A DNA stretch of 5,470 nucleotides, from contig JAEUUM010000106.1 in assembly GCA_016787375.1 (NCBI GenBank), forward strand, positions 1 to 5,470, written 5' to 3'. The first letter of the stretch is position 1; every line of letters begins with the position of its first letter. This document shows, piece by piece, positions 1 to 5,470 of the stretch. This stretch comes from Saprospiraceae bacterium. Lineage in GTDB: Bacteria; Bacteroidota; Bacteroidia; Chitinophagales; Saprospiraceae. The notes under the pieces were generated by a model. The model ran no database searches. It saw only the letters and a program-made list of their open reading frames with translations, and was not told the origin of the DNA. The position numbers were made by a program, and so were the translations under genes.

Positions 1-1
1 T

Positions 2-76
2 GAAAAAACAATAGAAGAAAGAACCCGAATTCAAGAACACGACAGAAACTGGTTTTCGGATACTACTTTATTTTAG
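2..76 (+). CDS. 3' end of an upstream gene (partial, product unknown)
   Basis: The second forward frame is open from the window edge to a TAG at 74-76, giving 24 residues that end in NWFSDTTLF. Of the other two forward frames, one begins with a stop codon at base 1 and the other stops at bases 12-14, so this is the only frame that could carry a gene entering from the left. The residues are polar and charged (many E, R, D), so the end of the protein is soluble rather than membrane-embedded. The stop lies 16 bases before the next start, the tight same-strand spacing seen through the rest of the window. I do not recognise the family; in this context another polysaccharide-cluster enzyme is likely. 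The call rests on a short open frame and on position only. Confidence 0.5.
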   Translation, partial: EKTIEERTRIQEHDRNWFSDTTLF

Positions 77-92
77 AAAACACTTAAACCAA

Positions 93-1775
93 ATGGCAAA
101 AAAACCAACCAACTCAAGAACACAAAAACCCAATAAACCGGCATCTGTATCTCAAGCAGTAAACTTTGACAAGTATGCCTTGCAGATTTCTATAGGTCTT
201 TTGGTTTTATTTTTACTCATTATGTTTTTTATCAGGCTCAATTTTAAAGATATGTCTTTTGAACGGGATGAAGGAACATACTCATATATGGGTAAGTTAC
301 TTACTGAGGGCAAAAAGCCATATTCGTATTTTTATGAAATGAAACCACCGGCCTTGTATTACATGTATGGTTTGATGGTTGCACTATTTGGTTCAACAGT
401 TGCAGGTCTTCATGTTGGCTTTTTTTTAGTAAGTACTCTCACTAGCGTTTTTATGTTTTTATGGATAAAAAGAATGCTAAATCCTGCAGCCGGCACCCTA
501 GCAGCTGTAGCATACAGCATCATTTCAACTTCTCCACATGCCAGTGGTCTGACCATACAGTCTGAACACTTGTTGTGTTTATTTTTAATTCCGGGATTGT
601 GGATTTTATGGGAAGCATTTAAAGACAATAAAAGTTGGCAGTGGCTTTTGTCCGGTGCATTGTTGAGTTGGGCATTGTTGATTAAACAAAACACCATGTT
701 TTTTATAGCCTTTGCGGGATTGGCCATTATTTTACACCATTTTTTAATCAAAAAAGATAAAGGGATTGCAGGGCTTTGGAAACCGGTTTTACTCTTTGGG
801 TCAGGCGTTATTATACCGGTTGCGCTGGTTTTGGGAATATTGGTTGCAAATGGCTCATTTAAGGATTTTATATTTTTTATTTATGAGTATCCCAAAACAC
901 AATACTTGTCGAGTATTGAATTTTCAAGAGGTATGGGTTATCTGCAAAACAGGTTTTCAGCTATCAAATACGACTACGAGATAATTTGGTATCCTGCATT
1001 TGCCGGGATATTAGCATTTTGGATGCTTAGTAAGAATCTATTTTTAAAAATCAATTTGACTTTGCTTTTAGTATTATCCTTGTTATCAATAGCACCCGGA
1101 CTAAGGTTTTATGGTCATTACTGGATCCACTTCTTACCAGCGATTGCTGTGCTTTTTGCTGCTGCAATTTTTATAGTAACCGAAAAATTAAAAGAAACCG
1201 GCACTCTTAAAAATCCTCAATTCATATCTTTACTCTTGCTGTGTGGTGTTTTTTTTATAAGCTTGAATACCAACAAAGATTATTATTTCATTAGTGATCC
1301 TGAAAAAGTAGTAAGAGCGGTATATGGCACCAATCCGTTCGTTGAATCAAGAAAAGTATCAGATTTTCTCAATACAAAAATGAAAAAAGAGGATGGCTTG
1401 GTAGTCTTTGGCTCAGAGCCACAAATTTACATGTACACGCAAAAAGATGCCCCTTCGAGGCATTTTTACTGCGGCAACCTTGTACAAGGGCATCCAATAG
1501 TTAAAGATTGGTCTGAAGAATTCAAAAAAGATTTCGCAAAAGCCAATCCAAAATATGCAGTTTGGGTTCAACATCCATACTCATGGTCGGTACCCAAAAA
1601 TGGCAACACTGCGTTCATTGACTGGGGATACGATCAGCTCAAAAAAAATTACCACCCAATTGGCTATGCAGATATTGTGGATAACTCCAAAACTGAATAT
1701 GTATGGGATGCTGCTGCATTGCCTTACAAACCAAAGGGTCCGGAATATCTGATAGTGCTCGAGCGCAATAACTGA
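93..1775 (+). CDS. GT-C superfamily membrane glycosyltransferase (PMT/ArnT-like, GT39/GT83-type)
   Basis: A 560-residue polytopic inner-membrane protein. A Lys-rich N-terminus (residues 1-25) is followed by TM1 at about 28-48, then a first outer loop with R58-D59-E60-G61-TYSYMG. An acidic D/E pair in this loop is the hallmark of GT-C enzymes, which transfer sugars from polyprenyl-phosphate donors on the periplasmic face. Further hydrophobic segments lie near 90-125, 131-147, 160-177, 183-217, 231-252, 299-334, 345-363 and 377-391. The stretch RFYGHYWIHFLPA (338-350) resembles a segment common in bacterial PMT-like proteins. Residues from about 400 to 560 are soluble and probably periplasmic. 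The ATG at 93 is chosen because it gives a positive N-terminus just before TM1; no Shine-Dalgarno is visible. Superfamily placement is strong. Donor and acceptor are unknown; transfer of a sugar to a lipid-linked glycan or to lipid A is possible from the family. Confidence 0.82.
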   Translation: MAKKPTNSRTQKPNKPASVSQAVNFDKYALQISIGLLVLFLLIMFFIRLNFKDMSFERDEGTYSYMGKLLTEGKKPYSYFYEMKPPALYYMYGLMVALFGSTVAGLHVGFFLVSTLTSVFMFLWIKRMLNPAAGTLAAVAYSIISTSPHASGLTIQSEHLLCLFLIPGLWILWEAFKDNKSWQWLLSGALLSWALLIKQNTMFFIAFAGLAIILHHFLIKKDKGIAGLWKPVLLFGSGVIIPVALVLGILVANGSFKDFIFFIYEYPKTQYLSSIEFSRGMGYLQNRFSAIKYDYEIIWYPAFAGILAFWMLSKNLFLKINLTLLLVLSLLSIAPGLRFYGHYWIHFLPAIAVLFAAAIFIVTEKLKETGTLKNPQFISLLLLCGVFFISLNTNKDYYFISDPEKVVRAVYGTNPFVESRKVSDFLNTKMKKEDGLVVFGSEPQIYMYTQKDAPSRHFYCGNLVQGHPIVKDWSEEFKKDFAKANPKYAVWVQHPYSWSVPKNGNTAFIDWGYDQLKKNYHPIGYADIVDNSKTEYVWDAAALPYKPKGPEYLIVLERNN

Positions 1776-1790
1776 TGAGAACCGGCTTTC

Positions 1791-1807
1791 GAAACTTATT
1801 GAGTTTC
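1791..1807. other. Small A/T-rich hairpin between the membrane glycosyltransferase and the ketoisomerase gene
   Basis: GAAACT (1791-1796) and AGTTTC (1802-1807) are perfect inverted repeats around a 5-base loop; on the + strand a T-G wobble can extend the stem to 7 pairs with a 3-base loop. This is the only sizeable gap (51 bases) among the genes shown. The stem is not GC-rich and no T-run follows it, so it is not a convincing intrinsic terminator. It could be a weak attenuator, an mRNA processing or stability element, or chance in AT-rich DNA. Confidence 0.3.
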
Positions 1808-1826
1808 ATATTCGTTAAAATACAAT

Positions 1827-2246
1827 ATGTCGAACGCTGTTAAACCACATGTAATCAACTTCCCCGCTTTTGGTAATCCGGCCGAAGGATACATAGCTGT
1901 AAATCAATATGCGCAGGCTTTACCGTTTGAAGTAAAACGTACTTTCTGGACCTATCATACACCAGAGGCGGTGACCAGGGGCAGACACGCCCATCACAAT
2001 ACGCAGATGGTATTAATAGCAGCTGCCGGTAAAATTATCGTTGACCTGGAAGAGGCTGATGGAACGGTCTCTCAACATGTGCTTGAATCACCTACTGTCG
2101 GTTTATACATTCCCGCGATGACATGGCATGTTATGAAATATTCTCATAATGCTATTCAAATTGTTTTTGCTTCCTCCGATTACGATGAGTCTGACTACAT
2201 CCGAGAATACCAGGTTTTTCAATCTTTGATAAATTCGAAAGATTAA
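1827..2246 (+). CDS. fdtA: dTDP-4-keto-6-deoxyglucose 3,4-ketoisomerase, FdtA/QdtA family cupin
   Basis: A soluble 139-residue single-domain cupin, the usual length for this family. It is expected to isomerise dTDP-4-keto-6-deoxy-D-glucose to the 3-keto sugar that is the substrate for C3 amination. Family signatures are RGRHAH (51-56), with H54 and H56 matching the paired active-site histidines of FdtA; a glycine turn at AAAGK (65-69); SPTVGLYIPAMTWH (88-101), including W100-H101; and the C-terminal SSDYDESDYIREY (116-128), which closely resembles the ASDYYDETDYIRQY segment I recall for Aneurinibacillus FdtA. The gene begins the compact biosynthetic run and ends 5 bases before the GNAT gene. 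The aminotransferase three genes downstream is its natural partner. FdtA (D-galacto, towards Fuc3N) and QdtA (D-gluco, towards Qui3N) cannot be separated with certainty. H101 leans to FdtA, hence the symbol, which is provisional. Confidence 0.88.
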   Translation: MSNAVKPHVINFPAFGNPAEGYIAVNQYAQALPFEVKRTFWTYHTPEAVTRGRHAHHNTQMVLIAAAGKIIVDLEEADGTVSQHVLESPTVGLYIPAMTWHVMKYSHNAIQIVFASSDYDESDYIREYQVFQSLINSKD

Positions 2247-2251
2247 CATTA

Positions 2252-2707
2252 ATGAATTTTAATCCGGAGTTTGTACCATACAATGAAATCTATCTTTCAA
2301 AAAGCTGGGAATGGCTTAATGATGTTGAAATTAAACAATTAACCCTAACACCCGATTTTACAAAAGAAAGCCAAAGGGCATGGTTTGAAAAATTAGCATC
2401 GAAGTCTGACTATTTGATTTGGGGAATTGAAATGGAAGGTTTACCGGTTGGTGCTTGCGGTCTAAAAAATATTACTTCATCAGAGGCTGAGTATTGGGGT
2501 TATATCGGTGAAAAAAAGTTTTGGAACCAGGGATTAGGAACAAAAATATTGGATTTTGTATTTGGTGAGGCTAAAAATCGAAAAATACAAACCATAATTC
2601 TTAAAGTTTGGACACAAAACACCAGAGCAATTAAATTATACGAAAAATATGGCTTTGAAATTTATCACCGGGATGATAATGATATATTTATGAAAAAAAT
2701 GGTCTGA
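2252..2707 (+). CDS. GNAT family N-acetyltransferase (candidate amino-sugar N-acyltransferase)
   Basis: A 151-residue single-domain GNAT protein, probably cytosolic. The acetyl-CoA pyrophosphate-binding region is seen as YIGEKKFWNQGLGTKIL (84-100), with the G94-L95-G96 turn before a helix. The later motif N123-TRAIKLYEKYGFEI (123-137) is the N..A..LYeK.GF pattern of RimJ/RimL/PseH-like members. The gene starts 5 bases after the ketoisomerase stop and ends 7 bases before the FemAB-like gene, so the three are almost certainly co-transcribed. Known GNAT enzymes acetylate nucleotide-linked amino sugars (WecD on dTDP-Fuc4N, PseH in the pseudaminate pathway), so N-acetylation of the dTDP-3-amino sugar made by this cluster is a reasonable inference. 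The described FdtC and QdtC enzymes are instead left-handed beta-helix proteins, so this would be a non-homologous replacement. Family is confident; substrate is not. Confidence 0.78.
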   Translation: MNFNPEFVPYNEIYLSKSWEWLNDVEIKQLTLTPDFTKESQRAWFEKLASKSDYLIWGIEMEGLPVGACGLKNITSSEAEYWGYIGEKKFWNQGLGTKILDFVFGEAKNRKIQTIILKVWTQNTRAIKLYEKYGFEIYHRDDNDIFMKKMV

Positions 2708-2714
2708 TTGACTC

Positions 2715-3653
2715 ATGTTTATCATAAAAAAATATCAAACAGAAGACTCCAGGCAATGGGATGATTTTATTTTATCTTCCCGTAACGGAACTTTTCTGTT
2801 TTTACGCCAATACATGGACTACCATTCAGATAGGTTCTGTGATTTTTCCATTATGATTTACGACCCCAAAGGCAAGTTAATAGCGGTTATTCCTGCAAAT
2901 AAAATTGAAGATGTTTTTTACACACATCAAGGACTTACCTTCGGGGGCATCATTACTCAATCTGGCATAACTACCCAAGTGCTTCTCCAAATAGGCGAAT
3001 CTGTCAATAATTTTCTCAAAGATTTGGGACTCCGAACAGTGGTTTTTAAAAAAATACCCTACATCTACGGCAAACAACCCATAGATGAAGAAAAGTATTT
3101 ACTTTTTAGAAACCACGCCAAAATGATCGCTTGCAACATTTCTACAACAATCGCTCTGCAGGAGGAATTTGTCTTTCACCGTTCCAGAAAAAGTGCCATC
3201 AATAAATCTAAAAAACAAGAGTTGGTTATCAATAAAAATATTTCATGGAAAGCATTCTGGGATATTTTAGAACAAAATCTTAAACAAAAGTTTGGAGCTA
3301 AGCCCGTGCACAGCTTTGAGGAGATTACCAGACTTCAGTCCATTTTTCAAAACAATATCCATTTATTTACCGCTGAGAGATATGGCGTTTGCCTGGGAGG
3401 CATCGTTATTTACGAATCAGATATGGTGGCTCACGCTCAGTATATTTCTGTAAACGAGGAGGGGAAAGACAGATGTGCCCTGGATTTTATACTTGATTAT
3501 TTGATCAACCACGAATTTAAACACAAAAAGTATTTCGACCTAGGTTCATCTACTGAGCAGAATGGTCAATTCCTCAATGAATCTCTGATTTTTCAAAAAG
3601 AAGGTTTTGGAGGCAGAGGTGTCTGTTATGAAACATTTGAATACGATTTATAA
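2715..3653 (+). CDS. FemAB-like GNAT-fold acyltransferase (Acetyltransf_6 type)
   Basis: A soluble 312-residue protein with the double-lobed arrangement of FemAB/BioF2-like acyltransferases. The N-terminal lobe has W15-DDFI..SRNGTFLFLRQYMDYHSDRF (15-41), a pattern I associate with polysaccharide-locus members. A basic stretch, HRSRKSAINKSKK (155-167), sits where the family has its R.R..I.KA motif. The C-terminal lobe has VAHAQYISVNEEGK (238-251), KYFDLGSSTEQNG (272-284) and LNES..FQKEGFGGR (287-301). No signal peptide or membrane segment is visible. FemX/FemA relatives transfer amino acids from aminoacyl-tRNA to peptidoglycan precursors, while other Acetyltransf_6 proteins use acyl-CoA, so the acyl donor cannot be read from the sequence. 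Position between the GNAT and aminotransferase genes suggests it acts on the same amino sugar or on the growing glycan. The ATG at 2715 lies 7 bases after the previous stop. Confidence 0.75.
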   Translation: MFIIKKYQTEDSRQWDDFILSSRNGTFLFLRQYMDYHSDRFCDFSIMIYDPKGKLIAVIPANKIEDVFYTHQGLTFGGIITQSGITTQVLLQIGESVNNFLKDLGLRTVVFKKIPYIYGKQPIDEEKYLLFRNHAKMIACNISTTIALQEEFVFHRSRKSAINKSKKQELVINKNISWKAFWDILEQNLKQKFGAKPVHSFEEITRLQSIFQNNIHLFTAERYGVCLGGIVIYESDMVAHAQYISVNEEGKDRCALDFILDYLINHEFKHKKYFDLGSSTEQNGQFLNESLIFQKEGFGGRGVCYETFEYDL

Positions 3654-3660
3654 AAATAAA

Positions 3661-4773
3661 ATGAAAGTACCTTTTTTAAGTTTCGAACCAATGCACGCGC
3701 CTCTCAAATCCGAAATATTGGCTGCCATGGAGTCGGTTTACGACAGCGGGTGGTTTGTGCTGGGTGAACAAGTAAAGAAATTTGAGGAGGCTTATGCCAA
3801 GTTCAACCATGTAGCTCATTGTATAGGTGTAGGAAATGGTTTGGATGCGTTGCATATAGCTTTAAAATGCTTAAATATTGGTGAAGGTGATGAGGTTATT
3901 GTACCCTCAAATACCTATATCGCATCTGCTTTGGCGGTTTCTTTTGTGGGAGCAAAACCTGTTTTTGTTGAACCCAACCCAAATACTTACAACATTGATG
4001 TAAATAGAATTGAAGAAAAAATTTCTCCGCGCACAAAAGCAATCATGCCTGTGCATCTGTACGGTCAAGCCTGTGAAATGGACATGATTGTCGAAATCGC
4101 TAAAAAGCATAATTTATACATAATAGAAGACAATGCTCAGTCGCAAGGTGCTGCATATAACGGTAAAATGACCGGTTCATGGGGTGACATAAACGGAACA
4201 AGTTTTTATCCGGGTAAAAACCTGGGAGCATTGGGCGATGCCGGGGCCATAACCACAAACTCGGCTGAACTTGAACAACTCGCCAAAACCTGGAGAAATT
4301 ACGGAAGTCCAAAAAAATACTACAATGATGTACTGGGAATGAATTCAAGACTCGACGAACTCCAGGCTGCATTCTTGTCAGTAAAACTTAAAAAACTCGA
4401 TGATTGGACAGCTGAAAGAAAAAAAATTGCTGAAAGCTACCTTACCGGATTATCCGGTTGCAATTGGTTAAATTTGCCCCAAACCCATAAAAACGCCTCA
4501 CATGTTTACCATCTTTTTGTGATCAGAACCTCATACAGAGACCAGCTTCAGAAGTATTTGGATGAAAAAGGCATAGGAACGCTGATTCATTATCCCGTTA
4601 CGCCCCATTTACAAAATGCTTATCAACATTTAGGCATCCCAAAAGGTAGTTTACCTATTGCAGAAAAACTTGCTACAGAGTGCCTGAGTTTGCCCATATT
4701 TGTTGGAATGAATGACGACCAGCTTTCTTATGTTTGTGAAACAATTAAAAACTTTGGCAATGAATGTATATAG
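3661..4773 (+). CDS. fdtB: dTDP-3-keto-6-deoxyhexose aminotransferase, DegT/DnrJ/EryC1/StrS family (FdtB/QdtB type)
   Basis: A PLP-dependent sugar aminotransferase of 370 residues, the usual family length. It should transfer an amino group, normally from glutamate, to C3 of the ketoisomerase product, giving dTDP-Fuc3N or dTDP-Qui3N. Typical segments are the N-terminal VPFLSFEPMHAPL (3-15), GVGNGLDALHIALK (56-69), EVIVPSNTYIASA (78-90), IMPVHLYGQACEMD (128-141), E156-D157-NAQSQGA, where the Asp binds the PLP ring nitrogen, SFYPGKNLGALGDAGA (181-196) with K186 as the PLP lysine, NSRLDELQAAFL (228-239) and IHYPVTPHLQ (309-318). In-frame starts exist upstream (TTG 3607, ATG 3628), but both lie inside the preceding gene and would add residues not seen in the family. 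ATG 3661 puts the family N-terminus at residue 3 and leaves 7 bases after the upstream stop. The choice between FdtB and QdtB depends on the ketoisomerase stereochemistry. Confidence 0.92.
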   Translation: MKVPFLSFEPMHAPLKSEILAAMESVYDSGWFVLGEQVKKFEEAYAKFNHVAHCIGVGNGLDALHIALKCLNIGEGDEVIVPSNTYIASALAVSFVGAKPVFVEPNPNTYNIDVNRIEEKISPRTKAIMPVHLYGQACEMDMIVEIAKKHNLYIIEDNAQSQGAAYNGKMTGSWGDINGTSFYPGKNLGALGDAGAITTNSAELEQLAKTWRNYGSPKKYYNDVLGMNSRLDELQAAFLSVKLKKLDDWTAERKKIAESYLTGLSGCNWLNLPQTHKNASHVYHLFVIRTSYRDQLQKYLDEKGIGTLIHYPVTPHLQNAYQHLGIPKGSLPIAEKLATECLSLPIFVGMNDDQLSYVCETIKNFGNECI

Positions 4774-5470
4774 GATTTCAGGTGTATTAATAACAATTGC
4801 TCTTTTGGTTTTTAACTATAAAGGAGAACTGATTGAAGTAAATCAAGGTGCCGGGTGGGACGGCAGGCTTTACGCTTCTTATACAGCCCATTTCGATGAA
4901 TCGATTAAACAAAAAGCCATCAACGAGTATCGGTTTCAACGGATATTACCATCGGTGATTTTAAATAAAACGATGGTAGCACTCAATATCCCGTTCACAG
5001 TACCAAACGTTGTAGCGGGATTTCGAATGCTCAACTTAATACTTTTGCTCATAGCTCTTGGATATTTTATCTTGATAAGCCGAAAGCTTAATTTGACGCC
5101 CGAATTTGAATTTTTAGGTTTAACTGCATTGTTTTGGTGTTACCCAATATTAAAAATGCCCGGCTTCAATCCGATAATTACAGATGTTGGAGCTTTTGCT
5201 TTGGGTATGATGGTTGCATACCATTTTTTGTGTAATCATCTCATTGTCAATGTGCTGCTGATACTGCTCGGATCGTTTGTTTATCCGACTTTTATATTAT
5301 TCGGATTATTACTTTTGTTTCCGACTGAACCATATCAAGCCAGCAATGAACGGTTCAGAATTGAGCGATTTATACTTCCTGTACTTTTCGTTCTAGCATT
5401 TGTGGTGGTTTATTTTGGATATTATGATCAATTTTCTGATACGTATGCAGATGTCAATCCGACCAATAAA
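4760..5470 (+). CDS. Polytopic membrane protein, GT-C-like (partial, 3' end beyond window)
   Basis: An open frame of 237 codons starts at ATG 4760, overlaps the aminotransferase by 14 bases and reaches the window edge without a stop. The overlap suggests translational coupling and membership of the same operon. Hydrophobic segments lie near residues 4-20, 88-106, 115-128, 141-188 and 203-220. Between TM1 and TM2 is a loop of about 65 residues with GAGWDGRLYASY (30-41) and YRFQRILPSV (57-66). A D-G-x-x-Y motif followed by Y-R-x-Q-R-I-L-P occurs in a class of uncharacterised bacterial membrane proteins with GT-C-like topology, where the first outer loop holds a catalytic acidic residue; D34 would be the candidate here. 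A second acidic site, T141-D142-VGAF, sits at the start of a later segment. A polyprenyl-phosphate-sugar-dependent glycosyltransferase is the best guess; the exact family is not recognised, and a polymerase-like or unrelated role remains possible. Confidence 0.72.
   Translation, partial: MNVYRISGVLITIALLVFNYKGELIEVNQGAGWDGRLYASYTAHFDESIKQKAINEYRFQRILPSVILNKTMVALNIPFTVPNVVAGFRMLNLILLLIALGYFILISRKLNLTPEFEFLGLTALFWCYPILKMPGFNPIITDVGAFALGMMVAYHFLCNHLIVNVLLILLGSFVYPTFILFGLLLLFPTEPYQASNERFRIERFILPVLFVLAFVVVYFGYYDQFSDTYADVNPTNK

Noticed and set aside
420..427. Homopolymer runs of 8 (T at 420-427 and 1249-1256, A at 4419-4426) as possible phase-variation tracts
   Set aside because: Runs of 7-8 A or T are expected by chance at this base composition, none is at a gene start, and all affected frames are intact.
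410..751. Minus-strand open frame of 113 codons opposite the membrane glycosyltransferase
   Set aside because: It lies wholly inside a well-supported gene, has no recognisable domain, and is Cys/Lys/Asn-rich in the way antisense frames of membrane genes often are.
766..984. Plus-strand open frame of 72 codons, and a similar one at 1555-1752, within the membrane glycosyltransferase gene
   Set aside because: Both are out-of-frame readings of a gene with clear family features; no separate start signal or domain is seen.
1799..1826. Sigma70-like pair TTGAGT (1799-1804) and TACAAT (1821-1826) with 16-base spacing
   Set aside because: The -10-like box abuts the ATG at 1827, so a transcript would begin inside the gene. 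The boxes do not match the Bacteroidota promoter pattern (TAnnTTTG near -7), and such matches are common in AT-rich DNA.
2877..3077. Minus-strand open frame opposite the FemAB-like gene
   Set aside because: Short, featureless and fully covered by a confident gene on the other strand.
3907..4372. Two minus-strand open frames (3907-4110 and 4100-4372) opposite the aminotransferase
   Set aside because: They mirror the most conserved part of the aminotransferase, around the PLP site, and the translations (rich in His, Arg, Phe, Cys) show no family signature.
1..5470. CRISPR arrays, insertion sequences, tRNA or rRNA genes, attachment sites
   Set aside because: No direct repeat array, transposase-like frame, terminal inverted repeats or RNA gene sequence was seen; nearly the whole window is occupied by intact protein genes.

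Overview
This window looks like part of a surface-polysaccharide (O-antigen, capsule or glycoprotein glycan) gene cluster from a member of the Bacteroidota. The reasons are AT-rich DNA, start codons preceded by A/T-rich sequence without a recognisable Shine-Dalgarno motif, and a tight same-strand gene order of a kind familiar from that phylum. The phylum is an inference; nothing here fixes a genus. All seven supported coding regions lie on the + strand, and the longest gap between genes is about 50 bases.

Layout. Bases 2-76 are probably the last 24 codons of an upstream gene. Bases 93-1775 encode a 560-residue GT-C type membrane glycosyltransferase with a periplasmic RDEG loop and a soluble C-terminal part. 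After a 51-base gap containing a small A/T-rich hairpin comes a compact run with spacings of 5, 7 and 7 bases and then a 14-base overlap. It comprises an FdtA/QdtA-type dTDP-sugar 3,4-ketoisomerase (1827-2246), a GNAT acyltransferase (2252-2707), a FemAB-like acyltransferase (2715-3653), a DegT/DnrJ/EryC1/StrS aminotransferase of FdtB/QdtB type (3661-4773), and the start of a second polytopic membrane protein with GT-C-like features that runs off the window (4760-5470).

How the genes fit together. The ketoisomerase would convert dTDP-4-keto-6-deoxyglucose to a 3-keto-6-deoxyhexose, and the aminotransferase would place an amino group at C3, giving dTDP-Fuc3N or dTDP-Qui3N. One of the two acyltransferases between them probably acylates that amine. 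The finished sugar would be used by glycosyltransferases, of which the two flanking membrane proteins are candidates. The genes for the common precursor (rmlA, rmlB) are not in the window. The most interesting open question is why two unrelated acyltransferases, one of them FemAB-like, sit inside a pathway that in its described form needs only one.
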